From Thunnus maccoyii (lineage: Eukaryota > Chordata > Actinopteri > Scombriformes > Scombridae), in the NCBI RefSeq assembly GCF_910596095.1, contig NC_056547.1:28213647-28277646 (forward strand): a stretch of 64,000 nt of DNA, written 5' to 3'. Below are positions 35,201 to 42,365 of this stretch, piece by piece (positions within the stretch are counted from its first letter, which is position 1; every line of letters starts with the position of its first letter). The position numbers and the translations under genes are program-made. The notes under the pieces are model-generated. The model was given only the letters and a program-made list of their open reading frames with translations, did no database searches and was not told where the DNA came from.

Positions 35201-36891
35201 CTGTTTCCAGTAACAGTGTCCCCGTTCCTGTAGATAATCCACAGAACATACTGTCTCTAGCTGTCAGAACAGTCAGTTCATCCTGTTCTCATTTTCTCCA
35301 CACTTCCTGCTGCAGGTGAGAAGGAGTTAGTGGTGCTGGGAGACTTTGGTTCCCCTCCTCAGAGCTCAGAGCTGGACATTCTGAGAAAGGAGAAGCTCTG
35401 TCCGCTTGTACCATCCACACAGTTCACCAACATCAGCACCCGCTCACCGCAGGGCACCCGCTGCCTGGATAACATCTGGTTGAGCCGCTCCCTCAAGAAG
35501 ATCTACTCTGGTAGGTGCACTGTGTGGGTGTTGGTGCACAGTAGTACAATGTAGGATTGGAATAATATGAGTTTGAGGGTCTTGGTTTTTTCCCAGGCAA
35601 ACTCTCTATAAAATTGCACTGATGATTTTAAGGTAGAGTCCAAGTCAAGTCTAAAGTCTGTCAGAGCAAGACTCAAGTCCTTGAGGCCAACTCCAAGCTG
35701 ATTCTCAAGTCGTCCAAGTCAAGTCTTTTATCAGAATCAATCAACACAAGTCTATGTCAATCCTCAAGTTATTTGAAACAAGGCAAAATCTGTCAGAGCA
35801 AGTCTCAAAAAAAGTTTCAAGTCCTTGAGTGATAGTTCAAGTCAATTCTCATGTTATCGTATAAGTCCACGTCAAGTCTCAGGTCAGAGCCAGTCCAGAA
35901 AAGTCTAAGTTGAATCTGGAGTTATTTGACACAAGTCCAAGTCAATATTAAGCCCAAATCTGTCAGAGCAAGTCTCAATAAGATTCAATTCCTTGAATGC
36001 AAGTCCAAGTCAGTTTTTAAATAATTTGAGACAAGTCCATGTCAAGTCTCAAATCAAAGTTGATCGAGACAAGTCAAAGTCAGGCCCAGGTCCCTTCAGG
36101 CCAACACCAAGTAGAATCTCAAGTCATTCAAGACATGTCCAAGTCAAGTCTTTAATCAAAGTCAATCAAGACAAGTCTACGTCAAGCCTCAAGTTATTTA
36201 AAACAAGTCAAAATCAAGTTTAAAATCTGTCAGAGCAAGTCTCAAGAGAAGTTTCAAGTCTTTGAGTTGAAGGCCAAATCAGTTCAGGTTATTCAAGACA
36301 AGTTCACGTCATGTCTAAAGTCTGTCAGAGCCTTTAGTCAAATCACAAGTCTTTCTAAACAAATAGCAAGTCAAGATTTAAGTCTTTGAGGACACAGAAT
36401 GCAGACCATTAAATGATTAATGATGCTGCATTTGAAAATGATTCTTTTAAAGCTGTGCTGTTTTTTTGCAGAGTTGACCCCGAGTTCAATCTCATGTTTT
36501 TTGAAGGAGCTAAATCAATATTATTTGTTGACTCACTAAAGTGTGAACATCTATAGAAGCTTTTATTGAATTAAAATTTAATTAAAAATTAAGTTTACCT
36601 TACTATGTCAATACATTGGTACATTGTGGGTGTGTTAGTATATTGACAGGCCTGGCATCCACACTGACTTTCCTTCTCCTTGTGTCTTTTCCTCTGACAG
36701 GCCACTGCATGGTCGTACGAGAGGGCTTGACCAACCCCTGGATCCCAGATAACTGGTCGTGGGGCGGCGTGGCGTCAGATCACTGCCCCGTGGTCGCTGA
36801 GTTTTATGCAGATGTGGCCCCTAAGGAGCTGAGCAGGCCTGGTATGGCCGTAGTGGACAGAGGAGACATTATGCCCAAACATGAGCGGTGA
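4837..36891 (+). CDS. eepd1: Endonuclease/exonuclease/phosphatase family domain-containing protein 1, seven coding exons
   Basis: The coding exons are 4837-5684, 22176-22227, 31042-31152, 32862-32996, 34138-34276, 35316-35510 and 36701-36891. They join in frame to 556 aa (human about 569). Residue 2 is Gly and residue 7 is Cys, consistent with myristoylation and palmitoylation, so the protein should sit at the plasma membrane. Two ComEA-type helix-hairpin-helix repeats lie at about 41-98 and 127-185. An EEP-fold domain runs from about 250 to 545, with landmarks ATWS (254-257), AVQD (288-291), GDFG (437-440), LDNIW and SDHCP (519-523). From published work, mammalian EEPD1 acts in stalled replication-fork repair and, as an LXR target, in ABCA1-dependent cholesterol efflux. 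Oddities are Ser at the usual WN asparagine, Asp at the usual QE glutamate, and Gly in place of the GDxN asparagine. Catalysis is therefore uncertain, although the family assignment is firm. Confidence 0.97.
5685..10830 (+). other. eepd1 intron 1, 5' part
   Basis: No coding exon is recognised. A short TG microsatellite lies at about 10150-10173, and the ORFs around it are artefacts. The remainder is unremarkable AT-rich intron. Confidence 0.6.
10836..12011 (-). pseudogene. Broken antisense ORF of transposon-associated type
   Basis: Read on the minus strand, three separated pieces follow in order. First comes a basic stretch rich in KWR and RERKRA (12011-11829). Next is a Lys/Glu-rich coiled-coil piece (11767-11582). 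Last is a 176-aa stretch (11366-10836) with CxxC-like Cys pairs and the segment 'VVLHVDFPENSSCKRNGEVQ', ending in a stop after QKQATVHT. I recall similar basic-plus-coiled-coil proteins with an 'LHxDFSENY' segment as multicopy fish genes of probable transposon origin, but I cannot name the superfamily. Stops and gaps separate the pieces, so it is not functional. It lies antisense inside eepd1 intron 1. Confidence 0.55.
12012..12870 (+). other. eepd1 intron 1, nothing recognised
   Basis: AT-rich intron. ORFs here have no family resemblance. The string 'ctgctggacaaaagttttt' near 12573 faintly resembles a Tc1-type terminal sequence, but no partner repeat was found. Confidence 0.4.
12871..12990. 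repeat. Partial copy of the 'AGCTAGC' foldback repeat
   Basis: The segment 'cctggctccaaaactcaaaaatacacc', then 'caacacctctaaaggtcactaattaacaca' and 'acaaacagaaatgtaa', follows the same order as one arm of the complete element at 45449-46230. Only part of one arm remains. Confidence 0.55.
12991..14580 (+). other. eepd1 intron 1, nothing recognised
   Basis: AT-rich intronic sequence with only short random ORFs. No exon, RNA gene or transposon end is apparent. Confidence 0.5.
14581..14816. repeat. Partial copy of the 'AGCTAGC' foldback repeat
   Basis: Contains 'gttaaaggaaagatttgaaatttttgg', 'attagcctagcttagcataaa' and 'agcctggctctgtccaaagt', followed by 'acctctgaagctcactaattaacatgttg'. This is the order of one arm of the complete foldback at 45449-46230. 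It stops where the LINE remnant begins, which suggests one inserted into or deleted the other. Confidence 0.65.
14819..15640 (-). mobile_element. LINE retrotransposon remnant, internally deleted
   Basis: On the minus strand, 15640-15200 encodes pieces resembling the start of a fish LINE reverse transcriptase (RAHNNAFKSGDTTAYSVARS, then AITDYKSNPVCPHSD). At 15140-14819 it resumes with INFGRSQND, ISRDKVERMSSFRFLGKHMSEDLTW and a late segment with SILTYCISVWCVVCS, typical of the RT C-terminal region. The central RT with its catalytic YxDD block is missing at about 15150, and stops interrupt both halves. The style is that of the L2/CR1/Rex group. It is inactive and antisense within eepd1 intron 1. 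Confidence 0.75.
15641..16200 (+). other. Intron with ORF of unknown origin on the minus strand
   Basis: A minus-strand ORF of 117 codons (16040-15687) directly precedes the LINE remnant and could be its upstream extension. I recognise no domain in it, and the composition is mildly GC-rich. Confidence 0.3.
16220..16830. repeat. Dispersed repeat family B, reverse copy
   Basis: The stretch 'gctaacatgttagcaaacagttgcttatttacacatccagcag' (about 16696-16745) is the near reverse complement of sequence at about 18785-18825. The block ends in a small GC-rich inverted repeat, GGCGGC...GCCGCC (about 16774-16792). It is a fish dispersed repeat without visible coding capacity. Confidence 0.55.
16831..18590 (+). 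other. eepd1 intron 1, nothing recognised
   Basis: Intronic sequence without a supported feature. Small ORFs near 17624-18021 lack family resemblance or flanking splice logic. Confidence 0.5.
18591..18925. repeat. Dispersed repeat family B copy
   Basis: Shares 'gcatttagcagctaaagaaccatatttccctga', 'gttggtggagaccaaacc' and 'gtctgctggatgtgtaaatcagcaatcgtttgctaacat' with the copies at 21660-21900 and, inverted, at 16700-16745. Confidence 0.6.
18926..21420 (+). other. eepd1 intron 1, nothing recognised
   Basis: AT-rich intronic DNA without a supported gene, RNA or transposon structure. ORFs are short and unrelated to known families. Confidence 0.5.
21425..21905. repeat. Dispersed repeat family B copy, longer
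   Basis: Starts with 'ttaaagctgcattaatcaatattctcatat' and includes 'aacccacagagaatcatcacc', 'ggttggtggagaccaaacc' and 'gtctgctgagtgtatagtaaaaggcaattgcttgctaac'. The first part matches 27470-27600, and the later part matches 18660-18830. Confidence 0.6.
22176..22227 (+). CDS. eepd1: eepd1 coding exon 2
   Basis: A 52-bp exon between TTTACAG and GTAAAG, encoding the last base of codon 283 then IKLLAVQDLLEREALDK (284-300). It holds the family's second metal-site motif, here VQD rather than the usual QE. The frame matches exon 1 (phase 2) and exon 3 (phase 0). Confidence 0.96.
22228..22850 (+). other. eepd1 intron 2, 5' part
   Basis: Includes a short imperfect TCTCTG/TCTCTC pyrimidine tract at about 22400-22430. 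Nothing else is recognised. Confidence 0.4.
22851..23065. repeat. Partial copy of the 'AGCTAGC' foldback repeat
   Basis: Contains 'gttaaagggatacttaaatgttttgggtaa', 'gactagcctagcttaagtctagcttagcataaagac' and 'gggaaacagctagcctgtcc', in the order of one arm of the complete element at 45449-46230. Confidence 0.7.
23570..23650. repeat. Short duplicated GGGGTAAAWTGAGC motif
   Basis: GGGGTAAAATGAGCA (about 23597-23611) and GGGGTAAATTGAGCG (about 23618-23632) lie close together, preceded by an inverted-type 'cttaccccaaggtaggggtaa'. The block looks like part of a dispersed repeat of unknown class. Confidence 0.4.
23882..24449 (+). mobile_element. Tc1/mariner-like element remnant with terminal inverted repeats
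   Basis: The left end ACAGACAGGTGACAAATTAA mirrors the right end, whose reverse complement begins ACAGACGGGTGAGGAATTAA. Both continue as AGGAAAA, and TA flanks the element. Inside is the C-terminal half of a transposase. SVMLWG lies near 23963, QDDNAPIHR at 24111-24137, VNEWFDEYENDV, and WSSQSPDLKPVE at 24195-24230. The catalytic Asp and Glu are separated by 36 codons, one of which is a stop. A frameshift also separates the 5' and 3' parts, and the N-terminal DNA-binding half is missing. It is a dead deletion derivative in eepd1 intron 2. Confidence 0.9.
24450..26540 (+). other. eepd1 intron 2, nothing recognised
   Basis: Intronic sequence with only random short ORFs. No supported exon, RNA or mobile element. 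Confidence 0.5.
26545..26622. mobile_element. Small foldback (MITE-like) inverted repeat
   Basis: The arm at 26545-26572 (ATTGAAAAGTATTCCTAATA...) is the near-perfect reverse complement of 26595-26622 (...TATTAGGAAAACTTTTCAAT), with a loop of about 22 nt. Such ends resemble solo terminal repeats of Tc1-like elements. No coding sequence is present. Confidence 0.8.
26623..27469 (+). other. eepd1 intron 2, nothing recognised
   Basis: AT-rich intron without supported features. Confidence 0.4.
27470..27700. repeat. Dispersed repeat family B, 5' part
   Basis: Begins 'aaagctgcactaatcaacattttcttat' and continues with 'aacccatagagaattatcacc' and 'ctcattgttttggtttttaccg'. It parallels the start of the copy at 21425 and the inverted copy near 43870-44080. 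Confidence 0.6.
27701..29160 (+). other. eepd1 intron 2, nothing recognised
   Basis: Intronic DNA without a supported exon or mobile element. Confidence 0.5.
29164..29238. repeat. (TG)n microsatellite, about 37 units
   Basis: An uninterrupted TG dinucleotide run of about 75 bp. It creates long false Cys-Val ORFs in the + frames. It should be highly polymorphic and could adopt Z-DNA. Confidence 0.98.
29239..31041 (+). other. eepd1 intron 2, 3' part
   Basis: No supported feature until the branch and pyrimidine region before the acceptor TTGTGTTGCAG at 31031-31041. Confidence 0.5.
31042..31152 (+). CDS. eepd1: eepd1 coding exon 3
   Basis: A 111-bp exon in phase 0, flanked by TTGCAG and GTATGG. 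It encodes residues 301-337, FCAELNQGTLASVRKWKWPR and then GLWKSVVSEKP. These follow exon 2 exactly as in the family. Confidence 0.96.
31153..32861 (+). other. eepd1 intron 3
   Basis: Ends at acceptor GTTCCCAG (32854-32861). No other feature is recognised. The 81-codon ORF at 31270-31515 has no family resemblance and lacks splice support. Confidence 0.5.
32862..32996 (+). CDS. eepd1: eepd1 coding exon 4
   Basis: A 135-bp exon in phase 0 encoding residues 338-382, beginning GVSYSGFLWDSSSGIDLKD and ending PYLAHFS. The acceptor is TTCCCAG and the donor GTAAGT. The YSGFLWD core is characteristic of EEPD1. Confidence 0.96.
32997..34137 (+). other. eepd1 intron 4
   Basis: Contains an A/G-rich low-complexity tract at about 33220-33262. 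Nothing else is recognised. Confidence 0.4.
34138..34276 (+). CDS. eepd1: eepd1 coding exon 5
   Basis: A 139-bp exon encoding residues 383-428 plus one base, starting VGSYELTVVNVHIQA. The VNVH strand is a core EEP element. The acceptor is CCATTAG and the donor AAAAG|GTCAGT. Confidence 0.96.
34277..35315 (+). other. eepd1 intron 5
   Basis: Holds a perfect 11-bp inverted repeat, TGCACAGAGAG (34942-34952) and CTCTCTGTGCA (34961-34971), with an 8-nt loop. No coding or RNA gene evidence was seen. Confidence 0.5.
35316..35510 (+). CDS. eepd1: eepd1 coding exon 6
   Basis: A 195-bp exon covering residues 429-493, GEKELVVLGDFGSPPQSS through LDNIWLSRSLKKIYS. It holds the GDF metal-site strand (Asp438) and the LDNIW motif. 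The acceptor is CTGCAG and the donor TCTG|GTAGGT. Confidence 0.96.
35640..36380. repeat. Irregular AAGTC/CAAGTCT satellite-like repeat
   Basis: Words such as CAAGTCAAGTCT, 'ctgtcagagcaag' and 'caagtccttgag' recur throughout. 'ctgtcagagca' appears near 35657, 35790, 35959 and 36227, with a truncated form near 36326. Spacing is uneven (about 100-270 bp), so this is a higher-order array that has decayed. It lies in eepd1 intron 6, and an ORF at 35993-36223 is a by-product. Confidence 0.85.
36701..36891 (+). CDS. eepd1: eepd1 coding exon 7 (terminal)
   Basis: A 191-bp exon from acceptor CTGACAG to stop TGA (36889-36891), encoding residues 494-556. It contains GLTNPWIPDNWSWGGVASDH then CPVVAEFY, the final EEP strand. 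Asp520-His521 match the conserved catalytic D-H pair. The C-terminus KHER is also that of mammalian EEPD1. Confidence 0.97.
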
Positions 36892-37134
36892 CAACATCCG
36901 CAGTCACAGTAAAGACATCAGAATGACTTTATCCTGCCTTGGTCCTGCTTAGTTTGCCGTGGAGCAAAGAGTTTCCTGATGAATGTGAAGAAGTGCCAAG
37001 ATTGCCTTTTTGGGTTTCAATTTATCACTGTATAATAGCAACTGGTGAGTCATAGAGCCATAAAAATGTTTTGACAATATATATATGATGTACTTTAAAA
37101 AGAAATGTGCCAAACATTTTCTATATGTATATAA

Positions 37135-37140
37135 AATAAA
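37135..37140 (+). promoter_or_regulatory. eepd1: eepd1 polyadenylation signal
   Basis: A canonical AATAAA about 244 bases after the stop codon, giving a short 3' UTR (36892 to about 37155). It is the first such signal downstream of the stop. Confidence 0.75.
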
Positions 37141-37159
37141 GATAAATTGATAGATGTTC

Positions 37160-39150
37160 CAGCTGTGTCTGAACTGTCATTAATGCAAGTAATTGCAGTA
37201 TCTAATCATCCTCTGAATGACCCAGCTCTTCAGAGGCTTTGCTGTGACGCTCATCTGTTCTGTCAGTTGAGAGGGTGATAACATCTCCTCTGTAGAGCTC
37301 ATGAAGGCTGTGCTCTTGAATTATGTAAGCCAGGCTTCTGTGTGCACATGTGAGCTGCCATCCTCCTCTGTGATGGAAATGAGGTGTCAGGGCACAGTGC
37401 CATCAGAGGGCACTGCTGCTGCTGCTGCTGCTGCCTCAGCTGCTCATTAACCAGCTCCACACTGCTGAGTTTATCTCTAATTTATTGATTTCTATTTATT
37501 TAATCTCTGTAGCATTAGTGAGGTCTTACACTGATGTTGGATGAGGAGATCTGGCTCACAGATGTAGTGAAAATGTTTGTATTTTACCAATATCCAAAAG
37601 TCACACATATACAGCTGTCTAAAAAATGTTTTTTTACTACCTCTGTGTAGTAGAAAACATATTTTAGATAATAATATAATTTTATTTTAAAATATTTTGC
37701 AAAAGAAATGGACAATTGCACATGACACTTCAATATCCCTTTGTGCTACGTAATTGTAATTCATATTGTAGCCTTCATATATTACGTTACATATAGCCAT
37801 ATTTTCCTAATAATGGACACATTAAAGGCCCTAAAAACAATCAGCTTCTTATCATGAGCAAATAGGCTGAATTTTGCATGAGATTTTTAGTATTTGTGTT
37901 TGTTTCTATGTTTTTCTACTGGTTTGAAGAGGATAGGGCTCAGATAGAAAAACGTGATGTCACATACTTTTATGCACCAGTCAGGATTTAGCCGTATTTG
38001 AATCAAACTGTGATGACAGTTGTGAGATTGTTTGTGTATGTTTCCAGGCCGCTGTCAATTGAATCAGATTAAACCACCGCCACACAGTCCTGGTGAGGCA
38101 GATCAGCTGAGGTTTTGACTGTTCAACTCTTAAAAAGTGTTGTTTTTTTTACAACTTTGGTTTTGATTGTTGCTTAGTCATGAATGTTGAAGGTTACAAG
38201 GAAATATTTCAAATTTGAGAGCAAGTTTTCAAGGGTTTTAAAATCAAACATGTCAAAAATATTTAGCACAGTATATTAAACATTAATTAATATGTTCATG
38301 TTTGCCTGTATAAAAAGGCTATGAATGTACACATTTCTGCTACATATATAATTAATATAATTTTAATATATGTAAAAAACATATTTGATCAAAGTATTTT
38401 TAATATATGTAAAGATTATTTTAATACACATGTATATGTGTTTTTGTATGGGGTACTGTGATGTCTCTGTAAGACCATTTAAGACCACCATAAGACACAA
38501 ACACACATTTTAAATGCTTTACTAAAGCAGTGGGTTTACCGTTTCCTGTGTATTGGCAGTACAGTAGTACCTTTTTGTGTTCTACTGTCAGCAGGCTTTG
38601 ACTTGTCAGCAGATGTTGATAATGATTATCTGGTGGATTTTAAGATTACCACTCACGTGGGATTTTAGGGTTTCTCTGGTTTGTTTTTGCAGCTGTAAAT
38701 CAGAACAAGAAAATGTTTTATCGGCTGCTGCCCTCTAGTGGGGATGTAGTTTCATTTCACGATAACCACTTCTGTTGTACCCATCTGGTGAAAACATAGC
38801 TGGACATTCTTCTAAATAATAAGTATCTCTCTTCTGTTTATCCAATAAATATCCATAAAACAAAACAACAACACAGGAACATATTCCACAAGCATTAAAA
38901 AAGGGAGGTAAGGTCATCTTCCATTATCATTTAGAACATCTTAGATAGACAATGGTATACACTGTCCTCTCTGTTGTCACACCTGTGCTGGGTAATGTAG
39001 GCACCAGGTTTTGACAAGGAGGAAGAGTGCATGTAATAAAAAAGACAATATTTCTGGCTGCATTGATTTTGTTCCTTTGTTTAAAAAAAAAACTCTCCCA
39101 TGAGCCAACAATGTAAATCAGTGGAGTACTCTTGATGATTGTACTAATTA
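37160..39150. other. Intergenic 3' of eepd1
   Basis: Mostly AT-rich. A (CTG)n run of about seven units lies at 37412-37433. No gene is supported. Confidence 0.5.
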
Positions 39151-39159
39151 AAAAGTTAG

Positions 39160-39290
39160 AGGTTCACCAAAGTCATAAGGATGCATACTCTGGGGATCCC
39201 AAAAGTCTGTACAAAATACCATGGCAATCCATACAATACTAATTCTAAAGTAGTGGACCGACCAATAGGCTGACATTCCTAAACTAATTT
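39160..39290. repeat. Dispersed teleost repeat, copy 4
   Basis: Shares 'ggttcaccaaagtcataaggatgcat', 'ctctggggatcccaaaagtctgtac' and 'atggcaatccata' with the repeat family found at 60-290 and 680-835. Confidence 0.6.
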
Positions 39291-39548
39291 GCCAGCATGG
39301 CTTGAAAGGTACAGCGAACCTGTATTTGTGACCATTTCTATTAGTCTTTACAGTAGAGTTCACTTTAACATACTTTTATTTGTCACAACTTTAAAAACAA
39401 AGTAGATGAAGGAGCTGCACTAGGTACACGCATGACTAATAGTTTCAGCACAAGAATAAACTGCATTCCCATTAGAACTGCACTACATTCTGTGCACATT
39501 GTGTTCATCATACCAGAGCTAAGTGCAAGGAGGGGGGATGGTGAGGCC

Positions 39549-39576
39549 TGTGTGTGTGTGTGTGTGTGTGTGTGTG
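39549..39576. repeat. (TG)n microsatellite, about 14 units
   Basis: An uninterrupted TG run in intergenic DNA. Confidence 0.95.
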
Positions 39577-40929
39577 ACTGGCGTGTAGACTGATACCTTT
39601 TGTCCAGCATGTCACTGCTTGTAGCTGCCAGTCACCACTCTGGCCCTCAGTGGTTTCCAGTTTCCCAGTGTAACCAGACGCCAATGAATGGGAGGTGTGA
39701 CACCTCAGGACAGGGTTTGGAGAGGCCAGCAGGGTGTTCTGACAGATTTTGTTACTGTCACTCAGATTGTGGGTCAGCACATTCAGTTCAGGAAACTCTC
39801 CTTATTGATCTCTGACATGAGCTCCAGATACAGCATATGTTCCTTTGGCATTATAAACTCTGTGGCTCAGTGATATTCAGTATGGGCTAGTATTAGGCAA
39901 ATCCATTTGATATAGTATCTCTCTACACAGTTAATCCTTCACAGAGCTGAAGCCTGCCCCCACACGCAAATGGGATAGTGCATTGACCTTGAAACCATTG
40001 ATTAGACATATTTTTATGGAGTTATTATTATAATAAAGGTTCAGGAACAGGACCACGCCCCTCTCTCTCACTAAATTCAATCACCTGTGCCTCACTAATT
40101 CAATCATCCGTGCATACATATATAAGCGTGTCTAACCCCTTTCTCTCCCGTTCGTCTCAGTTCTCACGCGACCTACAACACGCTTGCATCGCAAACACTT
40201 ACCTCCCGACCATGCTCCGTGATCCACGTTCCTCGGCAACATACCACCCACGACTAGATCCAGCAGTACTAACGAGATATCTCCTTCACCACCACATCCA
40301 CATGGAACCCTTCTCCTCCAGACGCCATGCTTCTGATCAGCTGGGATCCAGACGCTCCACACGCATCCACGCAATGGCCCACTCGGACGCGGCTCTTTTC
40401 CAAGCGATTAACATCTTCATGTTTGCTCACCTCTGGCGAGCTCTCAAGGAGACGGTCGTCCCACTCCTACGAAACGATGATAAAGACAAACTTTCCAACT
40501 CTATGCAGACTCTACTTCCATCAACTATCTCGCCGGCAGCTCAAATCCTCCCGCTCTTCCGGGTTCATTGTCCGCCGCCGGGCCGTCGCACACCGATGAC
40601 GTCACAACGCCACCTACTACAACAGAGCCCAGACTTCTTCAGCCCCGGCTGAAGGCTAGGCTGAACTCTGGATACAAATCCCGTTTCGCCGAACTGACAA
40701 CAAAGCCAGGTTCTTCCTGCTCCTCTCTGCCTCCACCTCCACCACCGCTCCGGACGGCCGCTCACTTCCGGGTTCCCCGCCCAGCGCCACCTGTACGCCG
40801 CACGTCAATAACGTCACGACGCAGCCTATTGCTTCAGCCCTCTCGCAGGGCCAGGTCGTACCTTCCCCTGTGCCTGTTCCCTCCTTGTCTGATCTGTTTC
40901 GTTTTTCGTCTTTTCTCTTATCCCCGTGT

Positions 40930-41110
40930 CCGCAGGCTGCACAATCAACCCCCGCACATACATCCTCTCATCCTTTCCTCTTTCCTTCCCTCAGCTGCAG
41001 TTACCTCTACGCTTTTGGCTCCACCCGCTCCAGCAGCTCCTTCTTTTATGTTTCTTCCCTCAGCCACCTCTGGTCCTGCCATTACCACAGCAACAGTTGC
41101 ACCGAGCCAC
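40930..41110 (+). repeat. Direct repeat, copy A (about 180 bp)
   Basis: The run 'gcaggctgcacaatcaaccc', the following 'gcacatacatcc', 'cagctgcagttacct' and 'gcttttggctccacccgc' recurs in the same order at about 42188-42365. The two copies differ by point changes and small gaps. Similarity continues weakly downstream ('ttccccaacacccaa'). Confidence 0.85.
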
Positions 41111-41571
41111 GGTGCTCCGTCTGATGGACCCACTCAATTTCCTACTGTTCTATCCCCGTTCCCCTCTCTTCCCCAACACCCAAATGTTTTTTCTGTGTCT
41201 TCAACACCCCCCATCACCAATCTCCTCGCTCCAGCTGTCTTTAACACTATGCCCACAAGCACTTTCACTCTGGCCTTCACCACTCCGCCCCTCCACAGCC
41301 TACAAAGCCAAGCTTTCCAGTTCTGCACAGCCTCCAGTTCCACCACTTCTCCAGCTGACCACTCGCTTGCAGGTTCCCTACCCAGCGCCCCCCGCACTGG
41401 CACACCGATGATTCCATCCTGCCGCCACTATGATGCGGCAACAGACTGCTTCAGCCCTAGCTAGGGCCAGGTCATATTTCCCCACGTGCCTGCTCCCTAT
41501 GTCTTAATTGTCTCGTGTTTTTGTTTCATCCCTGCATCTATGAGCCACACATCTTACCACTTCACACGCAT

Positions 41572-41840
41572 CCCTTCATCCCTCACCCCTCGACACTTAT
41601 CCCTTCATCCCTCACCCCTCGACCCCCATCCCTTCATCCCTCACTCCTCAACCCTCATCCCTTCATCCCTCACCCCTCGACCCTCATCCCTTCATCCCTC
41701 ACTCTAGACCCTCATCCCTTCATTCCTCACTCTAGACCCTCATCCATTCATCCCTCACTCCTCGACCCTCATCCCTTCATCCCTCACCCTTCGACCCTCA
41801 ACCCTCATCCCTTCATCCCTCCCTCGATCCATCCTTTATG
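41572..41840 (+). repeat. Minisatellite, 28-29-bp unit, about 9 copies
   Basis: The unit reads CCCTTCATCCCTCACCCCTC followed by GACCCTCAT. Nine imperfect copies run from 41572, two carrying 'ctctaga' variants and one a small internal duplication. It sits between the two copies of the 180-bp direct repeat. Confidence 0.92.
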
Positions 41841-41944
41841 AATCATCCTGGCTCTCCTCCGTTGATATAATTTGTTTACAGCACCCCTTTTCACTTCCTC
41901 CTGCCACAGCTATTATAGGTCCCTCGACTCGCCTGCTTCTTTTC

Positions 41945-42140
41945 ATTCATTCAACCTTTATTTACATCTCGAGGTAGCATTGAGGGCATGCCCTCATTTT
42001 CAGTGACATTGACTGTATCAACTGCTTTGCCACAGTGAACAATTTTAATTGCAATCGCTTCATATCGATTCATTGCTTCAGGGAACCTGGTTTTCCTCAT
42101 CATTAGTTGATACGTAAGGAAGCCACAGAGCTCCCTCCTT
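41945..42140. repeat. Inserted AT-richer repeat within the C-rich block
   Basis: The stretch 'cattcaacctttatttacatctcgaggtagcattgagggcatgccctcattttcagtgac' departs sharply from the C-rich context. It resembles a widespread fish repeat whose full form I cannot reconstruct. It is probably a separate insertion. Confidence 0.45.
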
Positions 42141-42187
42141 TCTAACCCCCTCCGTTTTGTACTGTTTTCCACTTTCGTCTCATCCCT

Positions 42188-42365
42188 GCGGCCGCAGGCT
42201 GCACAATCAACCCCTGCACATACATCCCCTCGTCCCAGCATCCTTTCCTCTTCCCTTCCTTCAGCTGCAGCTACCTCAGCGCTTTTGGCTCCACCCGCCC
42301 CCGCATCTCTTTTCTTCTCTTTCTTCCCATAGCCACTACTGGTCCTGCTGCCAAGCCACGGTGCT
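42188..42365 (+). repeat. Direct repeat, copy B (about 180 bp)
   Basis: Second copy of the block at 40930-41110, in the same orientation about 1.26 kb downstream. The minisatellite and an inserted repeat lie between the copies. Confidence 0.85.

Noticed and set aside
35993..36223. 76-codon ORF in eepd1 intron 6
   Set aside because: It lies wholly within the AAGTC repeat, and its Lys/Ser/Gln pattern mirrors the repeat words.
40568..41464. 298-codon Pro/Ser-rich ORF as a host gene
   Set aside because: The frame is open because the strand is C-rich and poor in stop-forming bases. It crosses internal repeats and has no recognisable domain or splice structure.
41572..41840. Regular repeats resembling a CRISPR array
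   Set aside because: There are no unique spacers. The units are contiguous and the genome is eukaryotic, so it is a minisatellite.
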